DNA of 64,000 nt from Bos javanicus. Taxonomy: Eukaryota; Chordata; Mammalia; Artiodactyla; Bovidae. The translations under genes and the position numbers were made by a program. The stretch spans positions 58,664,829-58,728,828 of the forward strand of contig NC_083880.1 in assembly GCF_032452875.1 (NCBI RefSeq). The letters are read 5' to 3'. Numbering within the stretch: the stretch's first letter is position 1; each line of letters starts with the position of its first letter. Positions 25,374-36,500 of the stretch are shown piece after piece. The notes below the pieces were generated by a model. It ran no database searches. It worked only from the letters and a program-made list of their open reading frames with translations, and was not told the origin of the DNA.

Positions 25374-25432
25374 TTTTTTCTTAATTTTATTGGAGTATAG
25401 TTGATTTACAATGTTGTGTTAGTTTCAGATGA
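25374..25432 (-). mobile_element. Short antisense L1 3' fragment
   Basis: TTTTATTGGAGTATAGTTGA and TACAATGTTGTGTTAGTTTC are the antisense start of an artiodactyl L1 3' end. Confidence 0.75.
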
Positions 25433-25765
25433 GTTTCTTTCAAAAGCAACTTTAGTTTTATCTTTTGTACTATCAAAAAACAACCCCCCAAAATGAGTAT
25501 GTACTATACACAATAATGTGAAATAAAATGAGAAGAGGCTTGGAGAATGAATGGGCAGACACATAAAAGGCACGTTGATGGGCATAGTTCTCTGGCTGTG
25601 TATGGGAGGAAAACCCATCACCAGTTTGTTGGAAGATGTGCTCAAAGGCCATTGCTCCCCTGAGGTTCTGGAGGCACCCGCCCAAACCCATCCTCAAGAC
25701 TGCTGTCTTCTTTAGTTTTTGTTTGTTTTCCAGGGTGCATTTTGTTTGTTTTCTAGTGTGGGAGG

Positions 25766-25970
25766 GTGCTAAGTCACGTGGTCATGTCCGACTCTTTTGT
25801 GATACCATGGACTGTAGCCCACTAGGCTCCTCTGTCCATGGGATTTTCCAGGGAAGAATACTGGAGTGGGCTGCCAGGCCCTCCTCCAGATTCAGGGATC
25901 TGACTCACGTTTCTTATCTCTTCTGCATTGGCAGGCAAGTTTTTTACCATTAGAGCCACCTGGGAAGCCC
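25766..25970 (-). mobile_element. Bov-tA SINE, antisense
   Basis: GTGCTAAGTCACGTGGTCAT to GAGCCACCTGGGAAGCCC. Confidence 0.92.
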
Positions 25971-26299
25971 CATCCACGTATATTTATTCACAATCAGAAA
26001 CTAAGACAATTGCACTAAATTTCAAGATTTTGAAAAGTAAAAACAACACGGAATGAAATTTTCCTGGAACCGTGTAAACCATAACTTAAAAAAAAAAATG
26101 AGTGAACTGAAAATGATTTTAATCATCTGTTGGCTCCAAACTTGTATTTATTTGTATCTAGTGGAGACAGAATCCTGGAGAAATCAAAAATCAGTCATCT
26201 CCATTAAAAAGAACTTACTGAGGTGAAATTCCAACAGAAAGTAACCCCTTTAAAGCAAACAATTCAGGGACACATAGCTGGTGCACCATGGCTCCTTCT

Positions 26300-26619
26300 G
26301 AGTTTAAACTCTCTTCCTCCCATCTCCCCTACAGCGCTCCCTTTCTGCCCCTCCTCCTCAGTAATCTACTCCATTGATTTCCATTTCTTACCTCCCCACC
26401 ATCATGTCCTGAGCTCCCTCCCGTTCTCCATCACACCCACCATATTTCTCCCCCTCTGCTCCCGCCCTTGCCCTCCTCCATAATCCACTGCCGACCCCAG
26501 CCCGGGCCTCAAGATCCTCCTAAGAGTTCCCTCCTCTTTCTTCAACCCACTCCATCTGTCAAAACTCACTTCAGTTCATTCTTGACTTTCTCCCATTGCC
26601 CCATTCATCCATCTATAGT
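26300..26619 (+). repeat. Pyrimidine-rich low-complexity DNA leading into the minisatellite
   Basis: Strongly C/T-rich on this strand with recurring CTCCC, CCATC and TTTCTCCC words but no clear unit period. It may be a decayed edge of the array. No gene is seen in it. Confidence 0.6.
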
Positions 26620-29100
26620 CCCCCAGGTCCCAGCGCCCCCTGCAGGTCCCCCTCCACTCCCCCATCCATCTCCCCTCATGGTCTCCCAGCCCCCAGCAGG
26701 TCACCCTCTATTGCCCCATCCATCTCCCCTCATGTTCTCTCAGCTCCCCCTGCAGGTGCTCCCCAACTCCCCTGTCCATCTCTCCACGTGGTCTCAGCGC
26801 CCCCTGCAGGTCGCCCCCCACTTCCCCGTTCATCTCCCCACCTGGTCTCTCAGCGCCCCCTGCAGATTGCCCCCCACTCCCCCATCTATCTCCCCTCATG
26901 GTCTCTCAGCGCCCCCTGCAGATCCCCACCACTCCCCCATCCATCTCGCTTCATGGTCTCCCAGCCCCCAGCAGGTCATCCTCTACTCCCTGATCCATCT
27001 CCCCTCATGGTCTCTCAGCGCCTCCTGCAGGTTCCCCCCCACTCCCCCATCCATCTCCCCTCGTGGTCTCTCAGCGTCCCCTGCAGGTTCCCCCCCCTCC
27101 CCCATCCATCTCCCCTCGTGATCTCTCAGCGCCCCCTGCAGGTTCCTCCCCCACTCCCCCATCCATCTCCCCTCGTGGTCTCTCAGCGCCCCCTGCAGGT
27201 TCCTCCCCCACTCCCCCATCCATCTCCCCTCGTGGTCTCTCAGCGCCCCCTGCAGGCGGGTCTCTCAGCGCCCCCTGCAGGTTCCTCCCCCACTCCCCCA
27301 TCCATCTCCCCTCGTGGTCTCTCAGCGCCCCCTGCAGGTTCCTCCCTTCACTCCCCCATCCATCTCCCCTCATGGTCTCTCAGCGCCCCCTGTAGGTTCC
27401 CCCTTCCCCCCCATCCATCTCCTCTCATGGTCTCTCAGCGCCCCCTGCAGATCCCCACCACTCCCCCATCCATCTCCCCTCATAGTCTCTCAGCGCCCCC
27501 CTGCAGGTTCCCCCCCACTCCCCCATCCATCTCCCCTCGTGATCTCTCAGCGCCCCCTGCAGGTTCCCCCCCCAGTCCCCCATCCATCTCCCCTCCTGAT
27601 CTCTAGGCGCCCCCTGCAGGTTCCCCCCCCCCAGTCCCCCATCCATCTCCCCTCGTGATCTCTCAGCGCCCCCTGTAGGTTCCCCCCTTCACTCCCCCAT
27701 CCATCTCCTCTCATGGTCTCTCAGCGCCCCCTGCAGATCCCCACCACTCCCCCATCCATCTCCCCTCATGGTCTCTCAGAGCCCCCTGCAGGTTCCCCCC
27801 CCTCCCCCATCCATCTCCCCTCGTGATCTCTCAGCGCCCCCTGCAGGTTCCCCGCCGCCTTCCCCCATCCATCTCCCCTCGTGGTCTCTCAGCGCCCCCT
27901 GCAGGTTCCTCCCTTCACTCCCCCATCCATCTCCTCTCATGGTCTCTCAGCGCCCCCTGCAGATCCCCACCACTCCCCCATCCATCTCCCCTCGTGGTCT
28001 CTCAGCGCCCCCTGCAGGTTCCCCCCCCCCACTCCCCCATACATCTCGTCTCGTGATCTCTCAGCACCCCCTGCAGGTTCCCCTCCCCCATCCATCTCCC
28101 CTCATGGTCTCTCAGCGCCCCCTGCAGGTTCCTCCCCCACTCCCCCATCCATCTCCCCTCGTGGTCTCTCAGCGCCCCCTGTAGGTTCCCCCCCTCACTC
28201 CCCCATCCATCTCCTCTCATGGTCTCTCAGTGCCCCCTGCAGGTTCCTCCCCCACTCCCCCATCCATCTCCCCTCGTGGTCTCTCAGCGCCCCCTGTAGG
28301 TTCCCCCCCTCACTCCCCCATCCGTCTCCTCTCATGGTCTCTCAGCGCCCCCTGCAGATCCCCACCACTCCCCCATCCATCTCCCCTCGTGGTCTCTCAG
28401 CGCCCCCTGCAGATCCCCCCCACTCCCCCATCCATCTCCCCTCATGGTCTCCCAGCGCCCCCTGCAGATCCCCACCACTCCCCCATCCATCTCCCCTCGT
28501 GGTCTCTCAGCGCCCCCTGCAGGTTCCCCCTGACTCCCCCGTCCATCTCCCCTCATGGTCTCTCAGCGCCCTCTGCAGGTTCCCCCCCCCACTCCCCCAT
28601 CCATCTCCTCTCATGGTCTCTCAGCGCCCCCTGCAGATCCCCCCACTCCCCCGTCCATCTCCCCTCATAGTCTCAGCGCCCCCTGCAGATCCCCCCACTC
28701 CCCCGTCCATCTCCCCTCGTGATCTCTCAGCGCCCCCTGCAGATCCCCCCCACTCCCCCATCCATCTCCCCTCGTGGTCTCTCAGCGCCCCCTGCAGGTT
28801 CCCCCCCACTCCCCCATCCATCTCCCCTCGTGGTCTCTCAGCGCCCCCTGCAGGTTCCCCCCCACTCCCCCATCCATCTCCCCTCGTGGTCTCTCAGCGC
28901 CCCCTGCAGGTTCCTCCCCCACTCCCCCATCCATCTCCCCTCGTGGTCTCTCAGCGCCCCCTGTAGGTTCCCCCCCTCACTCCCTCATCCATCTCCTCTC
29001 ATGGTCTCTCAGCGCCCCCTGCAGGTCCCCCTCCACGCCGCCCCCTCAGCTCCCCCGTCTCAGGGCCCTTTGCAGGTCCCCCTCCACTCTCCCTCCATCC
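26620..29100 (+). repeat. Minisatellite, about 45 units of ~55-58 bp, each with a CTCF-like core
   Basis: Units follow the pattern CCCCCATCCATCTCCCCTC, then (A/G)TGGTCTCTCAGCG, then CCCCCTGCAGGTTCC, with small C-tract length changes. I count about 45 copies between 26631 and 29075; 34 contain exactly GCGCCCCCTG. The reverse complement of the core, CCTGCAGGGGGCGC, fits the CTCF consensus CCASYAGRKGGCRS at 13 of 14 positions. Three end types occur: GCAGGT, GTAGGT and GCAGAT. One copy is shortened so that two cores lie 26 bp apart (27241 and 27267). The long open frames on both strands here are by-products of the repeat. Confidence 0.95.
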
Positions 29101-29149
29101 CCACTGGCCATTGTCTCAGCACTACCTGCCGCTCCCCCGGCACCTCTCA

Positions 29150-29480
29150 CCTCCTCTCCCTCACTTTCTGCCTCCTCCATCACCCTCTCCCCAGGCCACG
29201 CCCCTTGCATGCCCCCCCCCCCCCCGTTTCCCACTCTGCGCCTGCGCACTGCACTGCCGTCTTTGACCCTCGAAGCCAGTCGGGCTGGCAGCAGCAGGCA
29301 GTGGCCTGCCAGCATGCAGCACGAGGAGGATTCCAGTGGGCTTGGCGGGCGGCGCGTCCAGGCCACGCTTCTTGGGTGAGGACCCTCCCCAGGGGGGCCA
29401 GACTCCAGCCTCCTCTGGAGGAGGAGCTGCTCCGCGTGGACGCGGGTGTGGGAGTTGGCGGGATGGCGGAAAAGTTCCGG
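29150..29480 (+). promoter_or_regulatory. CTCFL: Putative CTCFL promoter, CpG-bearing and TATA-less
   Basis: CpG dinucleotides are clustered here, unlike in flanking intronic DNA. A near-consensus NRF1 palindrome TGCGCCTGCGCA lies at 29237-29248, a GC-box-like GGCGGGCGGCGCG at about 29343, and CCACGCCCC at about 29198. No TATA box is evident. It sits between the CTCF-motif minisatellite and the first coding exon. Promoter function is inferred from position and composition. Confidence 0.55.
29237..29248. promoter_or_regulatory. NRF1-like site
   Basis: TGCGCCTGCGCA matches the NRF1 consensus YGCGCAYGCGCR with one substitution. NRF1 sites are typical of CpG-island promoters and their occupancy is blocked by methylation, which would suit a gene silenced by methylation in somatic cells. 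Occupancy is not shown. Confidence 0.5.
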
Positions 29481-29579
29481 GAGCTGCACCAGAGAGGTGG
29501 GGGAGGGGCCCAGTCATGGAGGGACCAAGCCGGGAGAGGTGGTCCAAGAAGGGAACGATGCCCCAGGCCTGGACATGTG
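29300..29579 (+). other. CTCFL: Candidate CTCFL 5' UTR exon(s)
   Basis: The coding exon begins with a splice acceptor at 30018, so at least one upstream non-coding exon is needed. Plausible donors are ATGTG|GTGAGC (exon end 29579) and CTTCTTGG|GTGAGG near 29374. The transcription start is not determined; the left edge given here is only the CpG-rich zone. Human CTCFL uses several alternative promoters, so more than one first exon is possible. Confidence 0.45.
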
Positions 29580-29707
29580 GTGAGCCTGAGGCCTGAAGGC
29601 CAAGGCTGCGTGGGTGGAGGCCCTAGGCCTGAAGCCTCCATGGCTTAAAGGGTGCACAGTCTGTAATTGTGTCCTGGTGGGAAGCTGGTTCAAGCCACCC
29701 TTCTGGA

Positions 29708-29805
29708 CCTGGAATGTGCATTTGCTGAAAGCCTGGCCAGTCTCAAGCCTTCCAGGCCTGGAATGTGCATTTGCTGAAAGCTTGCCCAGGCTCAAATCTT
29801 TTGGT
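29708..29805 (+). repeat. Two-copy 49-bp tandem duplication in CTCFL intron 1
   Basis: CCTGGAATGTGCATTTGCTG starts at 29708 and again at 29757, with decaying similarity after about 35 bp. A local duplication close to the first coding exon. Confidence 0.8.
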
Positions 29806-30031
29806 TCTAGAATTTTCTAGACAAACACCTACTTTAGCCTAAATCCTGCTTAGCCTCAGCTCCTTCTCAGCCTAGGCTGAGTTAACTTAGTCCTGACCCA
29901 TGTGAGCCCCCAAGTCTTTGGGGACTGGAACCTTATCAGGCCTTGATCAGCCCCAAAGCCTACTAGGCTGAACCCCCCACTGTGCCCACCCAGACAGGCT
30001 TGCTTCTTTCTCTGACAGAGGCGGAGTCATA

Positions 30032-30595
30032 ATGGCAGGGGCTGAGCTCTCTGTCCCCCCTGAGCAGTTCACCCAAATCAAAGAACCAGAGTTGATACCA
30101 GACAGGGCCCTGGAAGAGGAGAAAGAAGAGGAAAATGACAATGACGGGGTGCGCCGAGTAAAGGAACAGTCGGGCTCTGCGGGTTTGGAGGTGGAGAGTG
30201 CTCAGGGACCCTTCCAGACCACGATCCTGGAGGAGGTGCCGGAGCTGGTGCTGGCTGCCCCGGAGGAGATCGAGAGGCACATCCTGACCCTGCAGACCGT
30301 GCACTTCCCCTCGGAAGAGGCTGAACTGCAGGACCTCAGCTGGCTGGATCCCCAGCAGGAGGACGAGATGCAGGTGAGGGTGCGCCAGGCCGGTAGTGGG
30401 GTGCAGTCGCTGGTGTGGCTCGAGGAGGCAGCCCAGCAGAGCCTGCACCAGTGTGTCCTCAATGTCCAGGAGGAGGTATACTCGCTGCAGCAGATGGAGG
30501 TGATGCAATTTCAGCTTCTGGAGGAGAATGTGACTGGGGCCGTTGAAGACTGTAAGTCGGCAGTGAGCCTGGAAGAAAGCACTGGATCCATAAAG
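30032..30595 (+). CDS. CTCFL: CTCFL coding exon 1 (residues 1-188)
   Basis: Starts [20 protein letters not shown], matching the CTCFL N-terminus, and ends in phase 0 at ...GSIK before the donor AAG|GTACAC. The acceptor CTGACAG|AGGCGG at 30018/30019 leaves 13 nt of 5' UTR before the ATG. The encoded region is glutamate- and glutamine-rich with no folded domain visible. It is the fastest-evolving part of this family. Confidence 0.95.
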
Positions 30596-33500
30596 GTACA
30601 CCTGGTTTTAAGAAAAGGAAGGGGGAGCCACAAAACTATTTTTTAGAGTTCTCCTTCCCTGGGTTGGGGAGATCCCTCAGAAAGGCATGGCTACCCACTC
30701 CAGTGTTCTTGCCTGGAGAATCCCATGGACAGAGGAGCCTGGCGGGCTATAGTCCATGGAGTCGCAAAGAGTCGGAAATGACTGAGGGACTAACTTGTGC
30801 ATTATTACATATGGACAAGGAGTTTAAATTTTGTATTTTAAACACGGGGACTTCTCAGGTGGTCAGTGGTTAAGACTTCTCATTTCAGTGCAGGGGGGTG
30901 CAGGTTTGATTCCTGGAAGCTAAGATCCCATATGCCTTAATGGCCAAGAAACCAAAACATAAAACAGAAGCGATATGTTAACAAATTTAATAAGGACTTT
31001 AAAAATGGTCCACATCCAAAAAAAAAAAAAAAGATTAAATTGTTACAATAAAAATATGTCCCAGAAAAATCATGGAAGAACTTGTGCAGTTTTTTTAGAG
31101 TTTAAGAAGTTACACTAATTAGAATACGATAAGATCCATTGAGTTTCTAAACTGTATTAATGTTCCATTCAAACCCTTGATGCTTAATAATTACAGTTTA
31201 AGCATTTTGGTTACAACGGGCAATTTTCTGTACTTTTTTGTGTTTTCCTCTGTGGATTTTATGGTTTCATCAAGGCAAAGAGTTACACCAGGCTGTAATT
31301 AACAGTATTGTGCTTGTTTGAATACTTGTTTTTGTGTATTAGCTCCAGAAAGGTCAGGAAGAGGAACAGCTGCTGACTGAAGGTGGATTCAGTGAAAAAG
31401 CAGAAGAGCAGTTTTTTCTTGTGGAAGCAAGGCCAGGAGATGAAGGAAGAGATGAAATTGTTCTGACATTTTCAAACTTAAATATGGAAGAACAAAAAGA
31501 GAAACCTGAACTGAGTCAAGCACACCTTGAAAAACCCAGCACTACGAAAAATCGAAACAAGGCAAAGGGTAGGCCAGTTCCTTTGGTGCAAAAAGCTCTG
31601 CAAACAGCAGGGCAACTGATTCTCTTTAGTAGGGAGAGGGCAGTTTGAGTTTGTAGTGGTTGCTTTAGTCGTTTTCAGAATGGCAGGAAACTTTGAACTC
31701 TGTATTGTGAATCAAATGCAAAAGAGTTTTGCGTTTTGTGACCAAATGTTTTAAAAGCATAGTACAGAGACTCACTTCTACTTAGGTGCACTTAAATAGA
31801 AGCTTGGATTTCCAAGGTGGCTCAGTGGTAAAGAATTTACCTGCTCGTGCAGGAGATGCGAGTTGGGTTGGGAAGTTGATCCCTGGGTTGGGAAGATGCC
31901 CTGGAGAAGGAAATGACAACCCACTCCAGTATTCTTGCCTAGGAAATCCCCTGAACATAGGAGCCTGGCAGGTACAGTCCATGGGGTTGCAAAGAGTCGG
32001 AAACAACTTAGCAACTAAACAACAGCAACAGATAGAAGCTTGGGCCCCATCTGCTCCCTACTTTGCAGCCCTGGGGGCTGGGAGGTCTGATGGAGACCAA
32101 AGCCAGTGTGTCAGTGCTGGGAGATGGACAGAGTGATACCCAGAAGGCAGCCAAGACATCTTCTAAGGGAAGGGGATGTTTAGTTGAGGCTAGAAAAGAG
32201 GATAAACCTGACCCTCAAAATTTATTTGTTGAGGTTTTTAAAAAGTTTAGTTTCTCTCTTATCTAAATCAAGAGATTTCACCCTTGAAATTTCAATCTTT
32301 AGCTCTTTTATAAAAAGCTGTATCTGGCCACCCTTTGTTGTTTCCTCCTTCTAGCAACAGTTGGTCAGGGCTAAAAAGTGATTCAGTTTAGAAAACCACA
32401 CTGCTACCACTGTCCCTTCTTACTTGTGGTTAGCATCATCTCAAAGTATTTTGCAATTTCTTCTTTGACCTATTGGTCCTTTAGGAGTGTATTGTTTAAA
32501 TCTATATATTTGTGAATTTTCCAAATTTCTTTCTTTTATTGATTACTGACTTCAGTCTGTGATGGTCAAAGGGCAGATTGTTTCTGTCTTTTAAAATTAA
32601 TTGACACTTGTTTCCTGGTTTATTCTATTGTCTTTCCTGGAGAAGGTTCCATATACACCTGTGAAAAATGTATATTTTGCTCTTGTTGAGTGGAGTGTTC
32701 ATAGAAGTCTATTCTGTCAGATAGGTTTGTGTTGAGTCTTCTGTTTCCTTGATGATATTTTGCCCAGATGTGCTGTTCACTGTTGAGAGTGGGTTGTTGA
32801 AGTCTCCAACTGCTATTGAAGGCTCTCTTCCTACTTTCAATTCTTTCAGTTTTTGCTTCAAGTATTTTGGAGACCTATTTTTAGGTGCACATGTGTTTAT
32901 AATTGTTATATCTTCGTGATGATTTGACTCTTTTACTATTATGTTCTTTTTTTTAAATGCTTTCTTGTTTATTTTTGACTGCGAGGGCTTTTCCCTCGCT
33001 GCAGCAGAGCAGGGACTACTTGCTGGTTTCCATGTGCAGGCGTCTCATTGTGGTGGCCTCTTGTGTTGTAGAGCACAGCATCTAGGGCGTGCGGGCTTTA
33101 GTAGTTGAGGTACATGGGCTTAGTTGCTCTGCAGCTGGTGGGATCTTCCCTGGATCAGGGATTGAACCCCATGTCTGCTACATTGGCAGGTGAATTCTTT
33201 CCCACTGAGTCACCCGGGAAGCCCTACATTGTGTTCTTATCTGTCTCTTGTAACAGTTTTTGTTAGAGTCTATTTCGTCTATTAGTATAGCCACCCAGCT
33301 TTCTTTTGGTTACCATTTGCATGGAATGTCTTTTGTTGGGTCACCACATTAGGTTTAAAAAAAAAAAGGATGTGCCAAGTTACTTTGATGTATTTAAGTG
33401 GAATCTGAGCACCTAAAGGAAAATGTTTACAAACACATAAATGTTGTCTCTCCCTCCCGCAGAAGTAAAACAAACCTTCCACTGCAACTTCTGCAAGTTC

Positions 33501-36500
33501 ACGTCTTCTAGAATTTCGAGTGTCAATCGTCATATGAAAATTCACAGCACTGAAAAGCCCCACGTGTGTCACCTGTGCCTGAAAGCTTTCCGTACAGTCA
33601 CCCTCCTTCGGAATCATGTCAACACCCATACAGGTAAACAGCTGAGGGGGGCATTTCCCTTGCAGGATGCGTGTTGAGACTTGTGTAAGAAGGCACATCC
33701 ACCTGTTTCTAAATTAAAATGGTGTCTTTTTTTAGACTTTAGTTTTGTCTTTTTTTCTTCCACTTTGGTTAAAAACATTGGATGGTCCAAAGATTTTTCT
33801 TATATCTCTCTGGAGCATTTGGTTTAAAGAGCCTCTTCTGAATTTTTAAATCATTTTGAGACTGAGTATCGTTTATACGTTATAATTGCCTAGAAAAATT
33901 GTTGTTAAATCTTGTTTGAAAGAATAAACTGTGTGCTTTTACAGGAACCAGGCCCCACAAGTGTGGTGATTGTGACATGGCATTTGTCACCAGTGGAGAA
34001 CTCGTCCGGCATAGACGTTACAAACACACTCACGAGAAACCCTTTAAATGCTCCGTGTGCAAGTACGCTAGTGTAGAAGTAAGTTCACTCTTTGTAGTTA
34101 GTGTCTTATTAAGAAGTTTCTGTAAATCAAACTGCTAATAGAATCGCTTCCAATATCTCGTTCTTGTTTCTAAATTTAATTTTTAAAACATGATTCTTTT
34201 TTTTTCTTTGACGCAAACTAGTGAAAGTAATATATAATGGTGTACAGATTACAAGTAATCTATGGTCCTTGAGAAATAATTCTCATATTTGTGTAAACAT
34301 TCTACCCAGCATTCCATGTAGCACTCACTTCACAAAACCAAAATGTATTTGCTCTAACACAGCACACAGATCCGGTTTGAATTTTTGCTGAAATCTTTGA
34401 GCTTTCCTCAGTGGTACTTGGTTCCGTGCAAAGCAACTTGCTTGAAGATTTAAACATGGCCATTTCTGTTCTTAAGGACAGAGACCACCTTTTTGAATCT
34501 TCAGTTTTATCATGATCATTTCAACTAGATTGGTTTACTTATACATCCCAGAAAACTGAGCTCATTCTCAGTGAAATGACAGCAGCAGGGTAGAGTCACT
34601 TTTTAAATTTCTTATTTATTTATTTTTATTTTTGTCTGTGCTGGGTCTTCGTTGCTGCACGCAGGTTTTCTCTAGTTGCAGCAAGTGGGGGCTATGCTGT
34701 AGTTGTGAAGCAATAGTCTTTAGGGCACGTGGGCTTCAGGAATTGCGGCTCCCGGGCTCTAGAGCACAGGCCCAGCAGTTGTGACTCACAGACCCAGCTG
34801 CTCCGCGGCATGTGAGATCCTCCCCGACCAGGGGTCAAACCAGTGTCCCCTGTACTGCAAGGCAGATTCTTAACCACTGGACTGCAGTTACTTTCGAATG
34901 TCACTTTTCTGCAAGTTTTAAGGACTCTGCCGTCCAGTACAGCACATGCTGAGTCCTGAGCCCATTGGGCAAGGAAAAGACACTCGAACTCAACTAAGCC
35001 GAAGGGGACAGCGAAAGTTTAAATGCAGTAGTGATGCAACTGTGTTTCATCAACTAGGAAATTTCACAGACAGTGTCAGGATTTGATTCCAAAAATAATT
35101 TTCTTTTTTGCTATTACTATTTTTAAAAATTGTTTCTCATCTGAGTTAAAGGTTGTAACTGTATAATGAAAATGTAACCAAAAGAGTGTGTGTGGGGTCC
35201 AGCTGCTCGCCACTCAAAAGCCAATAAACAGGTCAGGTTGGTGGAAAGGAAAGTTTGCTTTATTTCAGGTGCCAGCATAGCCCAGTCAGTAAAGAATCTG
35301 CCTGCAATGCAGGTTCGATTCCTGGTTTGGGAAGATCCCCTGGAGAAGGAAATGGCAACCCACTCCAGTATTCTTGCCTGGAGAATCCCATGGACAGAGG
35401 AGCCTGGCGGGCTACAGTCCATGGGGTCACAGGAGTCAGACACACTTAGGGACTAAACCACCAGCAACTTGAGGGAGAGGGTGGCGAAAGTCTGTCCAAA
35501 GGCCGACTCCCCCAACCCCGACAAGCAGAGGGTGAGAGCCTTTATAAACAGAGTTGGGGGGTGGGGAGCTACATGCAGAAACAGCAGTCATCTGTAACAC
35601 TCATCTTGAAATTGGTCATCACTGGTTGGACCAGCATCATCTTGGTTGTTTTAGGTACAGTTAATCTTCAGTTCCAGGATCCCTTTGTTCCCATTTCTTT
35701 GAGGCCATTTCTCAGAATTGTGGCAGCTCAGGTCCTCGGTGCTATCTGGTCTTCATGTAGTTAACTTTTCCACCTGGTGTTTTAGTATCTATAAGACAGT
35801 TCACAGGATATGGCCCAGAATATTGTCTATAGCCCTTGAGAAAGAACTAAAGGTCCTTCACTATGCTGAATGAAAACATCGTTATTATTTAGTGTCTTTT
35901 GACTTTGTTTTTCTTTTGTTTCAGCATTTCTTGCTCTCTGGTTGAACTTATTCTTTTTTTTTTTTTTTGAACTTATTCTTCGGCTAAAGTTTTCCACAGA
36001 CAAAAGGCAGGCAGAGAACATTTCGGGGGGAGGGGAGGGGACAAGGACCATAGGATCCTGAAAGTGAAAGTGTGAGTCGCTCAGGTGTCCGGCTCCTTGT
36101 GACCCCCATAGACTGTAGCCCCCCGGGGTCCTCTGTCCATGGAATTCTCCAGGCAAAAATATTGAAGTGGGTTGCCTTCCCCTTCTCCAAGGAATCTTCC
36201 AAAGCCAGGAATCGAACTTGGGTCTCCTGCATTGCAGGCAGAATCTTTACTGTCTGAGCCACCAGAGAAGTATAGGCTCCTGCTCCATTTCAAAAACACA
36301 AATGGGGGGTTTCACAGAATGAAGCCACAGAATGAAGGTCTGCTCTAAGGAGGAGTAGCCCAGGTCCCCTCCCTAACATCACCCCTATACACAAGTGCCA
36401 GCAGGAGTAAGTAAGGCTGGGGTGTAGGTATAGCAGCTTCTGAACTCCCCTCTCTCCCCATCCTCGCTTTCACGGCTGTCCAGAGAAGGTTTATACACAG

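Noticed and set aside
26596..28966. Proline/serine-rich repeat proteins from the minisatellite
   Set aside because: Frames change with unit-length variation and occur on both strands. The pattern is explained by the tandem repeat, not by coding selection.
1..29000. PCK1 exons or promoter in the left half
   Set aside because: PCK1 is expected on this side by synteny, but no PCK1 coding segment was recognised. It probably lies just outside the window.
26620..29100. CRISPR array
   Set aside because: The repeats are contiguous degenerate minisatellite units with no unique spacers, in a mammalian genome.
29390..29405. Another CTCF core in the promoter (CCCCAGGGGGGCC)
   Set aside because: The G-run length shifts the register, so it fits the consensus poorly compared with the array units.
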